Shown here: positions 8,501 to 20,099 of the stretch, piece by piece | How positions within the stretch are numbered: the stretch's first letter is position 1 | How the letters are laid out: each line of letters begins with the position of its first letter | Source: Hyphodiscus hymeniophilus | Taxonomy: Eukaryota; Ascomycota; Leotiomycetes; Helotiales; Hyphodiscaceae | Assembly (NCBI GenBank): GCA_016508695.1 | Contig: VNKQ01000010.1 | Span: 558,001 to 622,000 of the forward strand | DNA: 64,000 bases | Direction of reading: 5' to 3' | The notes under the pieces: generated by a model | What the model was told of the DNA's origin: nothing | What the model saw: the letters and a program-made list of their open reading frames with translations, nothing else | Database searches by the model: none | Translations under genes and position numbers: made by a program

Positions 8501-11023
8501 AATATTTGATAACCTCCATATGGCGCTTATTGGAAGAGATCTCGCCCTCCTTCGCCTCTAGTCCTGGTATAAGCAACCGGCTGAAAATTGTTTCGAGATC
8601 AACAGTCTTGCGAACTCCCGCAGCAGCGAGAAATTTTTCTTTTACACCTGGACATGAGACAACAATTGGAAGATCGTCGAAGAGTTTGACGCTGGCAAAG
8701 AAGGCATCACCGGGCTTCTTCATGCCAGCCTTCGTCGGTACAATCGTAATATCCTTAAGTAAGCCCACAACTGTTGCCTTGGAGCCTTGACTGAGATCGT
8801 CCCAGCTTTTCGAGAGAACAAGTAGAACTTGAGCTGCAAAAGATACTTGAGAAGTGAGGCTTAAGGTTGTCGGTCTGCTGGAATTCGTGTCGATCAAGAA
8901 TCTCAACCAAGGGACAATCTCCAGTTGCTCCCATCCCAGAGCTTGAAGCTCATTCGGAGACAACGATTGAGTAAACTGAAACGGGATCGTGGTTGGCGGA
9001 ATAGGGAGTTCTGGAGCTATCTTTTTCGCGTTCAAGTAGTTTTTTATGCTTCCCAGCGCGATGATCTCCCCTTGACCTTCGGTTGCTCCCCCACAGTTGC
9101 AATAGCGACGCTGAGTAGGGAATGAATGGTGGGACGGTCGATGTCTCCCACAATAGCTTTCTTGCCGGCCCAACCAATGAACTGAACGAGTTGTTCCTTG
9201 CTAAGAGCCTTTGCTTCCAGTTCTTTTTTTACATCGCTGATCGTGATCTCCGTGATGAGGCCAAAGTCCTTAAGCTTTTCCACGAAGCTCTCATTTACCA
9301 ACGATTCAGGGACTACGGGAATGCCTTCAACAAATCCGCTCAAATCTTCCGTGGCCAGTCGCACTTGCGTCGTTGGGAGAACGCCTCGCGTGCTGTAAAT
9401 CTCAATTGACGGCTTCTTGTATGCAGTCCAGAAAGCTTCCTCGATGATCTGAGACACTTGAGAACTTGGCGTGGATGCGGAAAATGAGAACGTCTTGAGC
9501 GTGTGTAAAGCTTCAGGCAAAAACTGCGCGATCTCGTCCTTCGTGACTTTGGTTCCATGACCAGCGGCTTCAGTTATTCGCTTTAATTTGGCTGATATAT
9601 CGACCATCTCATTAGCAAAGGCTAATCGCGCCATGATACCTGCAACGCGAAGCATTTCCATATTCCATGTTCTGACCCATCTCGCGTTCAAATCGATAGA
9701 TTCTCGCTCAACCGTTGGAATTACTGATGGTGCTGAGAGATGCAATCCGGCACCTGTGGTTTGGTGGGTGGGAAAGCCAATGAAAATACGGCCGCCAGGT
9801 TTCTTCCCGGGCAGAACAGACGAAAATATATCCACTCCTTTGGCCACTGGGTTTTCCTTTACAGATGCTACGGTCTCGTCATATGAAGAAGTCAAGAGTG
9901 CCAGCTTCGTGGTCTTCGGGGGTGGTTTCTTAGTAGCGCGCTCGAGTTCGGATGCGAAAGACGCAGAAATGGAGGTCCTGACGTTTGCGGTGGTCACTCC
10001 TAAGAAAACATTTGCAGTGGTTGTCGCGGTAAGATCTTCGAGGACAATCTCTTGCATTGCCTTCTCGTCTTTCATTGCCTTTGTCTTCAGCGCTGCATGA
10101 CTTGTACTTGATGTCAGTCTCGAGAAGAAAGATCTCAGTGACGGAACATCTGAAGAGCTGCTACCATAGGCATTATCATAGCTGCCAGGCTTCGATATTG
10201 AGACTGACACCAAAGGTTTCCAACCAATGACGTTCATGAAGGTAGCATCCATTTGCACACTTTGTCTGTCAAGGCTCTGAACCCTCATCAGACCGTCCTT
10301 AGTCTTCGTCTCCACATCTCTTGCGATAGGAACCTCGATGCTTGGTGCAGCCTTCTTCGTTAACGAAATGATCTTCCAGTCATCCACCCAGAGCTCGATA
10401 TTTTGTAGTGCCACGAACGTCAAGCTTGTTGCTAGAAACTGGGCTATTGACAGGAGATTCGGCATAGGTGTTGTGGTGTTCCGATAATCGAGGACGAAAC
10501 TTGTGTTAGGATTACCTTCCTCAGCCGGCATCTGCAGCTTTCTGGTGAACAGCGAGTTTTGCTTCCAATAGAAGGCCATAGCTTGGTTTCCTGAGCTCAC
10601 AAATGGCTCCTCACAGTCTGCAAACACACTGTAGAAGCCAACACCAAATGCCCCGATCTTCGTTTCATCTGGGTTGCCCTCTGCTATCCTCTTCAATCTC
10701 GCCCAGTCGTTAACCCCAAAAGGTTGTCCATCGTTCGTCACCAGTAAACGTCTCAGGGTATGATGTAGAAGAACATGTTTTAGGACTTCAGACTGGCTTG
10801 TCGAATTCGGTGTTGGGACTTGTGTTGAGGGCAGGGTCTCGAACTTGATCGTGACGGATGACGCCTGAGCGTCGGCGGCGTTCTGTATAAGTTCTCGTAA
10901 CGTTGTCCATTCTCCAGAGTATCTCGCAAGTACTTTATCTATCAGTGCACGAGTATTGACAGTGACGGCTTCCTCATCGTCGCCGTCTTTCAGAGCAGCC
11001 GCTCTGAGCTTTGTGAAATCCAT
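5502..11023 (-). CDS. Giant DUF3684 protein: sacsin/HSP90-like ATPase with C-terminal HELAH motif
   Basis: ATG at 11023. Exons 11023-7269, 7219-5715 and 5661-5502; introns 49 nt (GTGAGT...GGACAG) and 53 nt (GTAAGT...GAACAG). About 1,806 aa if one missing base near 9068-9071 is allowed for. The N-terminus is a GHKL/Bergerat ATP-binding fold: ELIQNAADA (Asn48), TNDGQPF (Asp98-Gly99) and IGAFGVGFYSVF (Gly124-Gly129), as in sacsin and HSP90. The long middle is the fungal DUF3684 region. Around residue 1450 there is a charged coiled coil (AEEERRKQMETEQAQL). Near the C-terminus MAHELAHNLVKEHNSEHSF carries His1736, Glu1737, His1740 and His1746, a zinc-protease-like HExxH with a third His at metzincin spacing. 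Sacsin-type proteins act as chaperones; the cellular role of the fungal family is unknown to me. The last exon was found by splicing and completes the metal-site region. Confidence 0.82.
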
Positions 11024-12249
11024 CGTCCAGGTGGCAAGACGTCTTCTGCCGTTCGCAGATCGTCCGAGTCTTAGTTTATCGCGGCTTTCTATTGCATTTC
11101 GGTAGTAGTGAATGAGGTCTTTCGGCGAGGATTTCGTATGGAAACGCGACGTTAAGGGAACTAGGGATCAAAATGATGTTATGTTGTTCAAGGCTGAGCG
11201 GAAGGCTGAATGGGCGAACTGGATTATTTCATCACTCGAGTTGCTGACGCAGGAAGAAAAGCGCCACTATGGATTAGTAGGATTCACTAGCACCTTATTT
11301 CTTCTGTGCCAGCAGAAGATAATATTTACAAAAGGCAGGTTGCGATTTATAGGTTTTGAGGAGAGCAGGCATTCAAAGACGCAATGCGTTATGTAAACTC
11401 GGACTTAGGTCCCAAGGTCACTACGGCGGGCCACAACAACAGCAATGTCCAAGACTCTGTGACCGCATTCCGTCTTTGTTCTGGTTCTTACAGGCATGTC
11501 AAGAAGGATCTTGAAGACTCATGCTTTCTTCACGTTCTAGCTGTATGCTTACAGCTAAGTCATATTCGAGACTGATATACTCGGAATTCACCGAGGCGGC
11601 GTTTCACACAAACGGATGTCTTCCATAGTAGCATAGGCTTCCTCCTAGTCACGAGTCGCTAAATAAAGGGGCATCTTCTTCGCCACACTCTTTCTGGGTA
11701 TCGTTCTTAAGTAGTGTCTATCCAGTTAACACTTGACAGCTTATTATTGCTTTTCTTTTCGAATAACATCCACAATGTTCCGGCCGATTCGTACTTACGG
11801 CGCCGAATCCTTCGACTAATTGAAGTCTTGCTCTTTCCTTTTTGATAACCGCATTAGCCTACGTTTATCATACTCAGTGTCACACTTGCAAGTCTGCATT
11901 TGAAAGCAACTAAATTCATCAAGCTTCGCCCTCTTCAGGGCTCTTCAGGGTCTGGAGATTCTAATGGATGCCTCGCAATTCAGCGGTTTCAAGCATCGCT
12001 GCTTAGTCATCACTCAAGTTCCTGCTCGACGTCAATCGTGTTTCCATCGGATTTCCGTCTCCCACTCTCGATAAGGATCCATCCAAAATAACAAGCCATG
12101 GTGGGGCCTCAATTCTCTGTGTCATAGACAACTTCGTGAAGTATATTTCGTTCGTTTTTCTTTCCCTGTCTGTCAATACTCTCTAGTTCTCTTGCTTCTC
12201 TTTCACGACCACAGGCCAGTCTCACCTCCCCAAAACTCACTACAGCAAT
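11024..12249. other. Divergent intergenic region (1.2 kb)
   Basis: Promoter and 5'-UTR space for the DUF3684 gene (minus) and the MDR gene (plus). A pyrimidine-rich tract just before 12250 fits a fungal 5' leader. The short frames inside have no recognisable content. Confidence 0.5.
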
Positions 12250-13541
12250 ATGGCCATCCCAGCAACTCACAGACAATGGCTTACCTCCCAAAACGGGATC
12301 GAAAACCTTACCCTCACCCTCACTGTCCTACCCTTCCCAGGCCCTTCCGAAGTCCTCGTCAAAATCTCCGCCATCTCCATAAACTACCGCGATACTGAAG
12401 TCATCATGGGCCTCTACAACCATCACTCAACAACCGGCGGCCCTCTCCCTACTCTCGTTCCCTGCTCCGACATTTGCGGCACCATCGTACAGTCCAACTC
12501 TCCCAATTGGAACGTCGGCGATCGGGTGCTGAGCACATTCAACCAAACACACCTGAGCGGACAAATCAAAGCGGAGAATATGAAGAGTGGCCTCGGTTTG
12601 CCTTTGCCAGGCGTACTGGCCGAGTACAAGGTATTTCCAGACTATGGATTGGTCAAGGCACCGGCATATTTGAGCGCGGAGGAGGCAAGCACGTTGCCGA
12701 TTGCGGGCATGACGGCTTGTACGTCCTGTTCCTAAACTACCAAGCTATTTCCTTTGCCTAAGGGCTCCAGAGCTGGACCCCAGCTCTTCAGATATACAGA
12801 GGCGCGGCACTGCTCCCTCACTAGCCTCTCAACTACTGAGCTTTCCTCACGTCTCGGTGATTACACATACTAATAAGCTGATAGGGATGGCTATTAACGG
12901 CATGCGCCCGATAGGAAGTCCGGGTGGGATGGGGGAGGTGTTCTTGATTCAGGGCACAGGCGGCGTTGCTATCAATGGATTGCAGATTGCCAAGGCGAGT
13001 GGCGCCGAAGGCACGTTCTTCGAATCCTAGATGTTGGTCATTGGGAGAATCTCTGCTAACGTTTGTCACAGTAATTATTACATCTTCCTCGGATGCGAAG
13101 CTTCAACAAGCCAAAATCCATGGAGCCGACAAAACAATCAATTATAAAACGACGCCCAATTGGGATGTAGAAGTCCTCAAAATGACAAATGGCGAAGGCG
13201 TGGATGTAATTTTCGAGAACGGTGGTGCAGCAACCCTGCGGAAGTCCTTCGAGTGTATCACATTCGGTGGGCTTATCAATTGTATTGGGTATTTGTCAGG
13301 CAAGGAAGATGCTGTTGAGGATCGGACGAATACAAACGTGTTGGCGCTCAAGAGAAATGTCACGTTAAAGGGACTTTTGAATGGACCGAGGGACAGGTTT
13401 GAAGAAATGTTGAGGTTTTATGAGGAGAAGGAGATCAAGCCCGTTATTGACAAGGTCTTCAGCTTTGATGAATCGAAGGAAGCGCTAAAATATCTGTTTT
13501 CAGGAGCACATTTTGGTAAAGTTGTTATTAAGGTTGAATGA
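12250..13541 (+). CDS. Zinc-independent medium-chain dehydrogenase/reductase (MDR, quinone-oxidoreductase-like)
   Basis: Exons 12250-12718, 12885-13010 and 13072-13541, 354 aa. Intron 1 is 166 nt (GTACGT...TGATAG, with a TACTAAT branch site). Intron 2 is 61 nt and appears to be a GC-AG intron (GCACGT...CACAG), since only this join gives the expected KASGAEVIITSSSD. The N-terminal GroES-like domain (LVKISAISINYRD, GVLAEYKVF) is followed by a Rossmann fold with VFLIQGTGGVAINGLQIAKA, SSSDAKLQQAKIHGADKTI and a C-terminal SGAHFGKVVIKVE. The catalytic-zinc ligands of true alcohol dehydrogenases are not evident. The pattern fits the MDR subfamily that reduces quinones or small enones with NAD(P)H. 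Substrate unknown. Confidence 0.85.
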
Positions 13542-13841
13542 GTTTGAAAATACTTGATTTAAGCATAGTATGAACTGGTTTCGCACTCATTTTTCATTTG
13601 GTCCTTCGAAACAATCTCATGTTCTGGGGTTTGATTATTTACATCTTTTCCCTACTTCTGTACAATCGTAGGCGCACTACGAAGTGCTAACGGGATTTAT
13701 TTTCTCCAGCGTATTGCAATCATTCATCCGGCTCTTGAACAAAGCAAAAGGGTAACAGCTACCTGGGTATCTAGGGATATTAGGAGCCGTGGAATGCAAT
13801 CTTGTAGGTAAGAATCGCTCAGCAAGGATTAACGATCTGGA
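13542..13841. other. Convergent intergenic region
   Basis: 3' UTR space of the MDR gene (plus) and the methyltransferase gene (minus). Nothing else seen. Confidence 0.5.
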
Positions 13842-16206
13842 CTACGGCTCGGAGCCAGCAATCTCAGCTCCTAGCTCGCTCAACGATCTTGAGCCTAGGG
13901 TAAGTACCTCGGAGCCTTCATTTCCATCGTTGTTATCACCCTCGTCATTGTCTGCCTTGAGAACATTGGCAACTTCAATGGCCTCCACCTTCTCCCTTCC
14001 CTGCTCCGTGCTACCAAACGCCTCATCAACATTACCATCATGACCCAACAAAGGGCTTCTCTTGGGGGGATTGAAGTTACGGGGCTCCACAGCGGCAGGC
14101 GAAGAGATGGCTGAGGGTGCGCCGCTGAGGTTGGTGAGGCCATTGATCATACCGTTAAGTTCGACGCCGAGATCGAACCGCTTCCACTGGTTGGACTTGG
14201 GATCTTCGGTACGAGCCATGGCTTCGTATTTTGAGTTCGTCATTTCTTGACGAGTGCCATTGAGAAGGAGATCACCGGCGCGGGGATGACCTGGCTTACG
14301 GCCGGTGACAATATGGAGGTTGAGGTAGTACTCACCGGACTCAATGGCTTCTGTTTCGATTGCAGGGAGAGCAGTTTTGAGCTGAAGTGACGATTAGTGA
14401 GGGATGGAGAGAAAGTTATATGGCATTTTGAAATATATCAATGGTGTTGGCTTACGTTGGGAACACAATCTTCGTTATAATGCTTGAGAAGCATGTAGTC
14501 TTTCAAGAGCTGACCAGCCTTGGTATTACCGCCAACTGGAAGTCGAATGACGGTCTGTTTGACATCCCAAAATCTAGAGATAATACATGTCAGCTGAGTA
14601 ATTTATCTCAATTGACCGGCATATTCTGTTCGGTGTCTCGAGTTATTGCTGAGATGTGATCACATACCCTGAGCCTTCCAACCAAGACTTCAATTTTGGA
14701 CCAGGAACTCCATCACGCGGGCGAAGAGTAGCCTTCAAATCTTCGGTGACTCGGCCCATCCATCCCGGGATCTCATTGCCTAGCTGCTCGTCACTTTTGT
14801 CCTTGAAACGATCCGCAACGATATCGGTCCAATCTATTTCAGGGCCACTAGTGTGTTCTTCCTTGATATCGAAGCAGGCAGGGCCAGCTCGGGCGAGGCG
14901 GGGCCGCCGGTCGATTTCAAGAAACTCGACGACACCATCAGGTTGGAGAGTACTGCTCATTTATTAGACTGGGACTCTGATCTCTCGGTACTATGAATGT
15001 GTTGATAGTAACTTACAGGCGAACGTCCTCAAGAAACGTCTTCCAGCTCTCAATCTTGTCGAAGATGTCTCGAGCACGAATGAGGCCGTAGAGGTTGTGT
15101 GGAATTGGATAAGAGTGTTTCAGAAGCTGATTTATGTTACGAACCGTGAATTCGGGATAATCTTGGAAGACATTAACAGTGCTGAAGCAGTTCAAGTAGT
15201 CAGTGGTAGGTGCTGTAGGACCCGAAACAATAAAGTCTCTATAGCCAAATTAGAGTCTTATAAGATCAAAATGAAGGGGAACATCAATCCCAACCTCAAA
15301 TTGATATCTTTGTGCTCGCACGACCAGTGATCAGTGTCATCGATCCCCTCAACGATCCATTCTGAATACTTTTGCTTGACCTGGAAACACCAGCTACCAT
15401 CGCCACAACCAATCTCGAGAACTCGTGGTGGACCGTTGTAGACTGCAACAGCGGGTGTTCCGCCTCGGCTAATAGTAGGGGAGGTAGACTCGGGCGAGCG
15501 AAGTTTGAGTTCCCAAGCTGAGATTGGAAAACCCAAGATACAAGAGCTATCATCGAACATCAAAGTGCTCTTCCCTTCCATGTGCAAGGAGATGATTTCG
15601 CCGATTTTGTCTCTGTACTGCAGAATAGTTAGCTGATAGTATCCTATACAGTGTGCCCGCGGTAAAAGGGCGAGGTTTACTGCGCTTGAGACTCACGCTA
15701 TGGTGGTAGGTCTTCTTGATAATTCGAAGGATCTGGAGAACACTCATGTCTTTTGATTTGGGGGGATGGAGAACATCATAAGCGCTGACGAGTTCGCCGT
15801 ACTCATTATACACCATTGAGAGTGTAGCGACCGGGGAAGGGATAGTAGATTCATGAGCATCGGAAAAGTTGGAGGAAGAAGACGCGGTTCGAGATCCGAT
15901 CATGATAGGCGGCACCATCCCGATGGCTGAGCAATGTCCTGGAGATTCGGCTTTGGCGTCAGAAGGACCATCAGTGGTATCGATTCGCAGCTTCTTAGTC
16001 TTGAAATAGGTAAGAGACTCAACAGGCAATGTGAAGGGTCCACACTGGTCAATGGTTGGAACCTTGATGTTGGGGTCAAATCTGGGGGAGTAAGGTGAGG
16101 TGATTGGGAGATCCCCGGAATTCACCTCGACGACGTGACCGGAAACGGTTGTGAAGAGAAACTTCATAGGTGCACTGATCTTACAGCGATGGTAGAGTTC
16201 TTCCAT
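13842..16206 (-). CDS. Class I SAM-dependent methyltransferase, fungal family
   Basis: Six exons on the minus strand: 16206-15697, 15617-15295, 15238-15017, 14952-14668, 14573-14456 and 14381-13842. All introns have GT-AG ends (79, 56, 64, 94 and 74 nt), giving 665 aa. Motif I of a Rossmann methyltransferase, RVLEIGCGDGSWCFQVK, lies near residue 235, followed by an acidic strand end (VEGIDDTDHW). A partner strand LQPDGVVEFLEIDRRPR lies near residue 350. The ~170-residue N-terminal region is mostly polar and carries TYFKTKKLRIDTT. The C-terminal ~130 residues are low-complexity and acidic. The methyl acceptor cannot be told from sequence. The fold assignment is firm, the function open (protein, small molecule or secondary metabolism). 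Confidence 0.8.
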
Positions 16207-16628
16207 GTCATTGACGATGGTCCTCTCGGACTGTGCTGTCGAAAGTTGATGTTATGTGTTTCCAAAATATACAACAAGAAGAGTTGCTATTCGTAAAACG
16301 TTGGAAGAAGAGAGTGAGCTAAGTGATATTTGGTTTGTGATGGAACGAACGATAAGACAACGTGGCATCGCAATTCAGATAAGAAGTTTGAAGAATTGGG
16401 GCGATGGTAAATATTCATGTCCACAGGCGAGAGGATCATGCAAGGCAGCTGTTAAAATACACTATCATCCACGACTTCATGATCCTTTGGAGGAAGCAGA
16501 ACACCAGAAATTTGCAGTAAAAATCATATTATCCTGTGAAGCAATTTACTAGCTTTCTGAATCCTCAAAGCATCATCATACCATCAATACTCGAGTATCT
16601 AAGTAATTCGCGAAAACCATCTGCCTTG
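16207..16628. other. Intergenic region between two minus-strand genes
   Basis: Promoter and 5' leader of the methyltransferase gene. Open frame continues a few codons 5' of its ATG, but no further ATG exists, so no upstream coding exon is proposed. Confidence 0.5.
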
Positions 16629-17068
16629 TCAAAGCCGTGATGGAAACCCACCAACACTTTTAACAAACTTGAGCTGCATAGGGGCTCCAACAAGGTCTTC
16701 CTGAGCCATCTTCTTCTGGAAAGCTTTGAAATCCTTGGACGACGCATGTGCTCCCATCGCAGCTTTGCTCTTATCTGGAAGTATGTCAGCATCACGTGAA
16801 TTGATGTCTTGACAGATGTGGGGACGGACAAGTCTCAATCATGATAACCTGCTCAGCACCAGACTTCTTGTTGACTTCTCGGATGATTTCGTACTTCAAT
16901 GTATCTGGCTCGTTGTTTTTCACATATTCAGATACCTCCTGGAGGAGCTCAACCACCTAAAATCAGTCAGTGAAAATCAAGGAATAGAGGGGGAGCACGT
17001 GAATGTACTCTGTCTGCTTTTCCAGGCTTTGGAGAGATGATTGCCAACAAGTCGATTTGAGAAGACAT
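16629..17068 (-). CDS. ABM-domain (antibiotic biosynthesis monooxygenase-like) small protein
   Basis: Three exons, 17068-17009, 16956-16830 and 16774-16629, with introns of 52 nt (GTACAT...TTTTAG) and 55 nt (GTCCGT...TTCCAG). The product is 110 aa. Splicing yields one dimeric alpha-beta barrel (ABM) domain: LLAIISPKPGKADRVVELL, then a helix, DTLKYEIIREVNKKSGAEQV, VIMIETYKSKAAMGAHASS and KDFKAFQKKM. This matches YgiN-type quinol monooxygenase/ABM proteins that act without metal or flavin. Small stand-alone ABM proteins are often of unknown substrate. The coding sequence is invisible to single-frame scanning because exon 1 is only 60 nt. Confidence 0.75.
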
Positions 17069-17647
17069 TATGGGGCCGCTTGGTACTAAATATATTAAGA
17101 AGGGATGGTTGAGGGACTTTCATCGATGTCAAGGTCAAGGTCATGTTTGGTGGATTTACTAATCTGGACCTCGGTCTCGGCCCATGAATTGTCCAATCAA
17201 ATCACATAGCCGAGCATTACAGAGGGTATCGACATCTAGGTATTATCAGTACAATATCTACCTTTTTAAGTCGACGGTGGAGACTCATCAGAGGATCGGC
17301 CTGCATGTGAGCGAAATCAGTTAAGCCTGCTTTTGCCTTTTTCTCTGTTATAGAATATTGGTCCACCAGCGCGAGTTTTAGTGTTTCGTTCTGAAGCCCA
17401 GCTTGACAGACGTCTAATCTAAACAAAGTTTGCATTTGACATAGATTGAATAACCTTCTGTGTGTTTGGGTATTGACGCAGCTATGACGATGCGTTGTGC
17501 AAGTCGCTCCTTCCCTCTCGTCAGGTGTGTTTTGATAGCAAGCGGAAAGCACAATCCCACTATCATTTTGTCTTCCAATCCAAAACTTCCAACTTACCTC
17601 CAGCTCAGAATTTCGCACTTCTCTTCTCCACGCACACAATCGAGATC
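17069..17647. other. Divergent intergenic region
   Basis: Promoters for the ABM gene (minus) and the SRA-like gene (plus). The open frame preceding the chosen ATG at 17648 is taken as 5' leader. Confidence 0.45.
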
Positions 17648-19753
17648 ATGGCTCCTTGCAAGGAGCAGAGTAGTGTTTCCTCAGATTTCAACAAGACCAA
17701 TACCGACACGCAAGATCCTCAAAGCACAATGAATCACATCTTGGATGGTTCCAATCCATCCCTTGGAGCCTCATTCGAAGTCCATGAGAGCACACATGTC
17801 CTTTTAGACACCAATGCCGACAGCGCGGTCACGATGGCTTTCATCCATACCCCAGAAGTTTTTGCTGGTCGCGCTATCTCAGATCCTAACACCCCTAAAG
17901 AGCCATCCCGCCCAGAGTCATCGAGTGTACCCCTTTGTGGAGTAAACGGCACATCGTCTACCAGTATTGGTTCACCTAAATCATTACCGGTATCGATACT
18001 ACGCTTTTCACAAGACAAATCCATTTCTCTGATATCGCGAGCTCTTGGATTACCCGGTACACCTACCAGTGCTACCACCTGCAACCCCTGGAGCCCAACA
18101 CAGTCTATAGCACACCTTGGCCCCGCTATCGTAGCAGAAACACAACAAGACACAGTCACGCGAAAGGAGCACTCTCTCATGGGACCCGGCAACGAAGAAT
18201 CGCCGTTGATATCGAAGCTGCCACGCACAAACTCTGCGTCGAGCGATACAGACTGGTGCAGAAACAATCAGTATACCGTTGCGCCATCTCTATCGATTGA
18301 GGAGCTTGCGGAAAATTCAGACAAAGTCAGAACTGAAATCACTGTCCTTGAGGTTGCAGGCAGTGATGGTGATTGTGCAGTATCCGAGGCCTCAACCGCG
18401 CCCAGAACAATCGAGATGGATGGCACTCTTGAAAAACGCCCCCTACTTTGTGAGAGATCCGCTCAGTCGCTGAATCTGAAAGCTAATGTTGGGTTAGCTC
18501 CAATGCATCTCATTCGCAGCGGGCCAGTGCGTTCACTTAATACGGTTGAAACTTGTACCTCAAATTCTTCTGAAGTAGATATCGACGAACTCTGCCAATT
18601 TGTAGAACACATACGAGTAGCACTACAAGCTTATAGCGTTAGTGACGACAACATTCAACAGCTGAGGGATATCATACATGTCTTTCTAGACACTGAACCA
18701 GACGATAGCGACGACAAATTTGTACTGACCCTCATCACCAGAATCCGCTTTGATAAGTTGCTGGCAGACTTCATTGACTCCAAGACAAGCAATTCAGAGC
18801 ATATGGGACTTGTTGCCATCGCCGCATTGCTGCAGCGTACATGGAAAGAACGCTTCAAGGGGGCATACCTCTCGATAGATGATGAGCGTCTCGAAACAAT
18901 GTTCACACATGGAGCACTGCGTGGTCTATCCCTGAAGGTAGATGATAAAACCAGACTCCCTCTGTGGCTGGTCGAGCGAGGTACCCCAATCGCTGACACC
19001 AATTTCAAGCCTGGACAGAATGTATCCCTCCCATGGATGAGAAACAGGTACTGACTTGCTAATTGTAGTTTCTGGCTCAATATTGAGTGTGTCTATCGCG
19101 ATGGAGTCGTCGACAGCAACATCGAGAAGCTTACCCTTGGCAGATACGACAATACTCCAATCCTTCCGCTCTTGACTGGGACAGAGATCTGGGATCGCGG
19201 ACACCCCGGTAGTACTAGATACAGAAGACAGTGCCGGAAGGGGGATATACCCTATAAGCTTATGTGCAGGGGCGAGGAGTTCAAGGGCAAGGTCAGGATT
19301 CTGAGAGGTCATGAACTTATGAGCAAATTCGCGCCTAAAGCTGGTGTCCGATATGATGGAGAGTATGTGCCAACACCATTCACCATCTTTCCTAAACGGC
19401 AACTGATTGAAAGCAGGTACATTGTGACACACTTCGGACACTTACCCACGGCGGATCCCGATATCGACAATCCCCATTTTGAGCTCGTCCTCGAGAGGAT
19501 TCCTGGTCAGAAATCGTTTCACTCTATTCCAGGCCCTGCCCAAGTAGATGACTGGCATTTGTATCAGAGATACGTGGCCTCGCAGAAGAGTAGAGCGATG
19601 AAGGCCTATTCAAACCTGCTCACAGAAGAAGCAAATCCGAATGACTTCCCCGAAAACACTGATGTAGGGAACACAGAATGGAAGTTCGATCAAGTCTTGG
19701 GTGAGTATTCCAACGCTGGTGAGAATACTTTCAGAGATCGAAGGGAGAGTTAA
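17648..19753 (+). CDS. SRA-YDG-like domain protein
   Basis: ATG at 17648. The first ~340 residues are Ser/Thr-rich and probably disordered. Residues ~360-455 form a helical region (VDIDELCQFVEHIRVAL). The C-terminal part is SRA-YDG-like: KGKVRILRGHELMSKFAPK then GVRYDGEYIVTHFGH once a 54-nt intron at 19363-19416 (GTATGT...AAGCAG) is removed. SRA domains flip and read methylated cytosines (UHRF1, plant SUVH). Another intron must remove the in-frame stop at 19052. Candidates that keep frame are 19022-19087 and 19048-19116 (GTACTG...GACAG); a 21-nt join at 19048-19068 is too short to be credible. Total about 660 aa. The YDG half is convincing, the N-terminal half of the SRA domain less so. A damaged gene is possible. 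Confidence 0.6.
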
Positions 19754-20099
19754 AGAGTCGAACATATGGGTGATGCGATAGGTCCCCAACCATGCAGTTA
19801 GATACCAGATCGAGTTTTACAGATTACAAGATTACAAGATTACAAGGCGTATGACAGATTTTCTTGCGTGCATTTATACACAAAGCTGCACCGTGCATGA
19901 ATGGTCACCGTAGCTAGCGTTGTCGAAGCGAATAACCAGGGAAGTATCAGACGCTAGTACGAATACATTTTCGAAGGAATCAAATTCTCTGCTGTCCGAT
20001 TCATTCATGCACCGTTTGTGAAAATTGCTGTAGAATGTTACTATAAAGAAATATCATTCTCTTTGACTCAAAAGGGAGGTTCTTTAGCTCCGCGCTAAA
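19754..20099. other. Intergenic region with a GATTACAA micro-repeat
   Basis: Spacer between two plus-strand genes. At 19821-19845 the unit GATTACAA occurs three times in tandem. The pyrimidine-rich sequence before 20100 fits a 5' leader. Nothing else seen. Confidence 0.5.

Noticed and set aside
9068..9173. Programmed -1 ribosomal frameshift in the DUF3684 gene
   Set aside because: The sequence at the break (AAG GGG AGA) does not form a canonical X XXY YYZ slippery site in the reading frame, and a missing G in the homopolymer is simpler.
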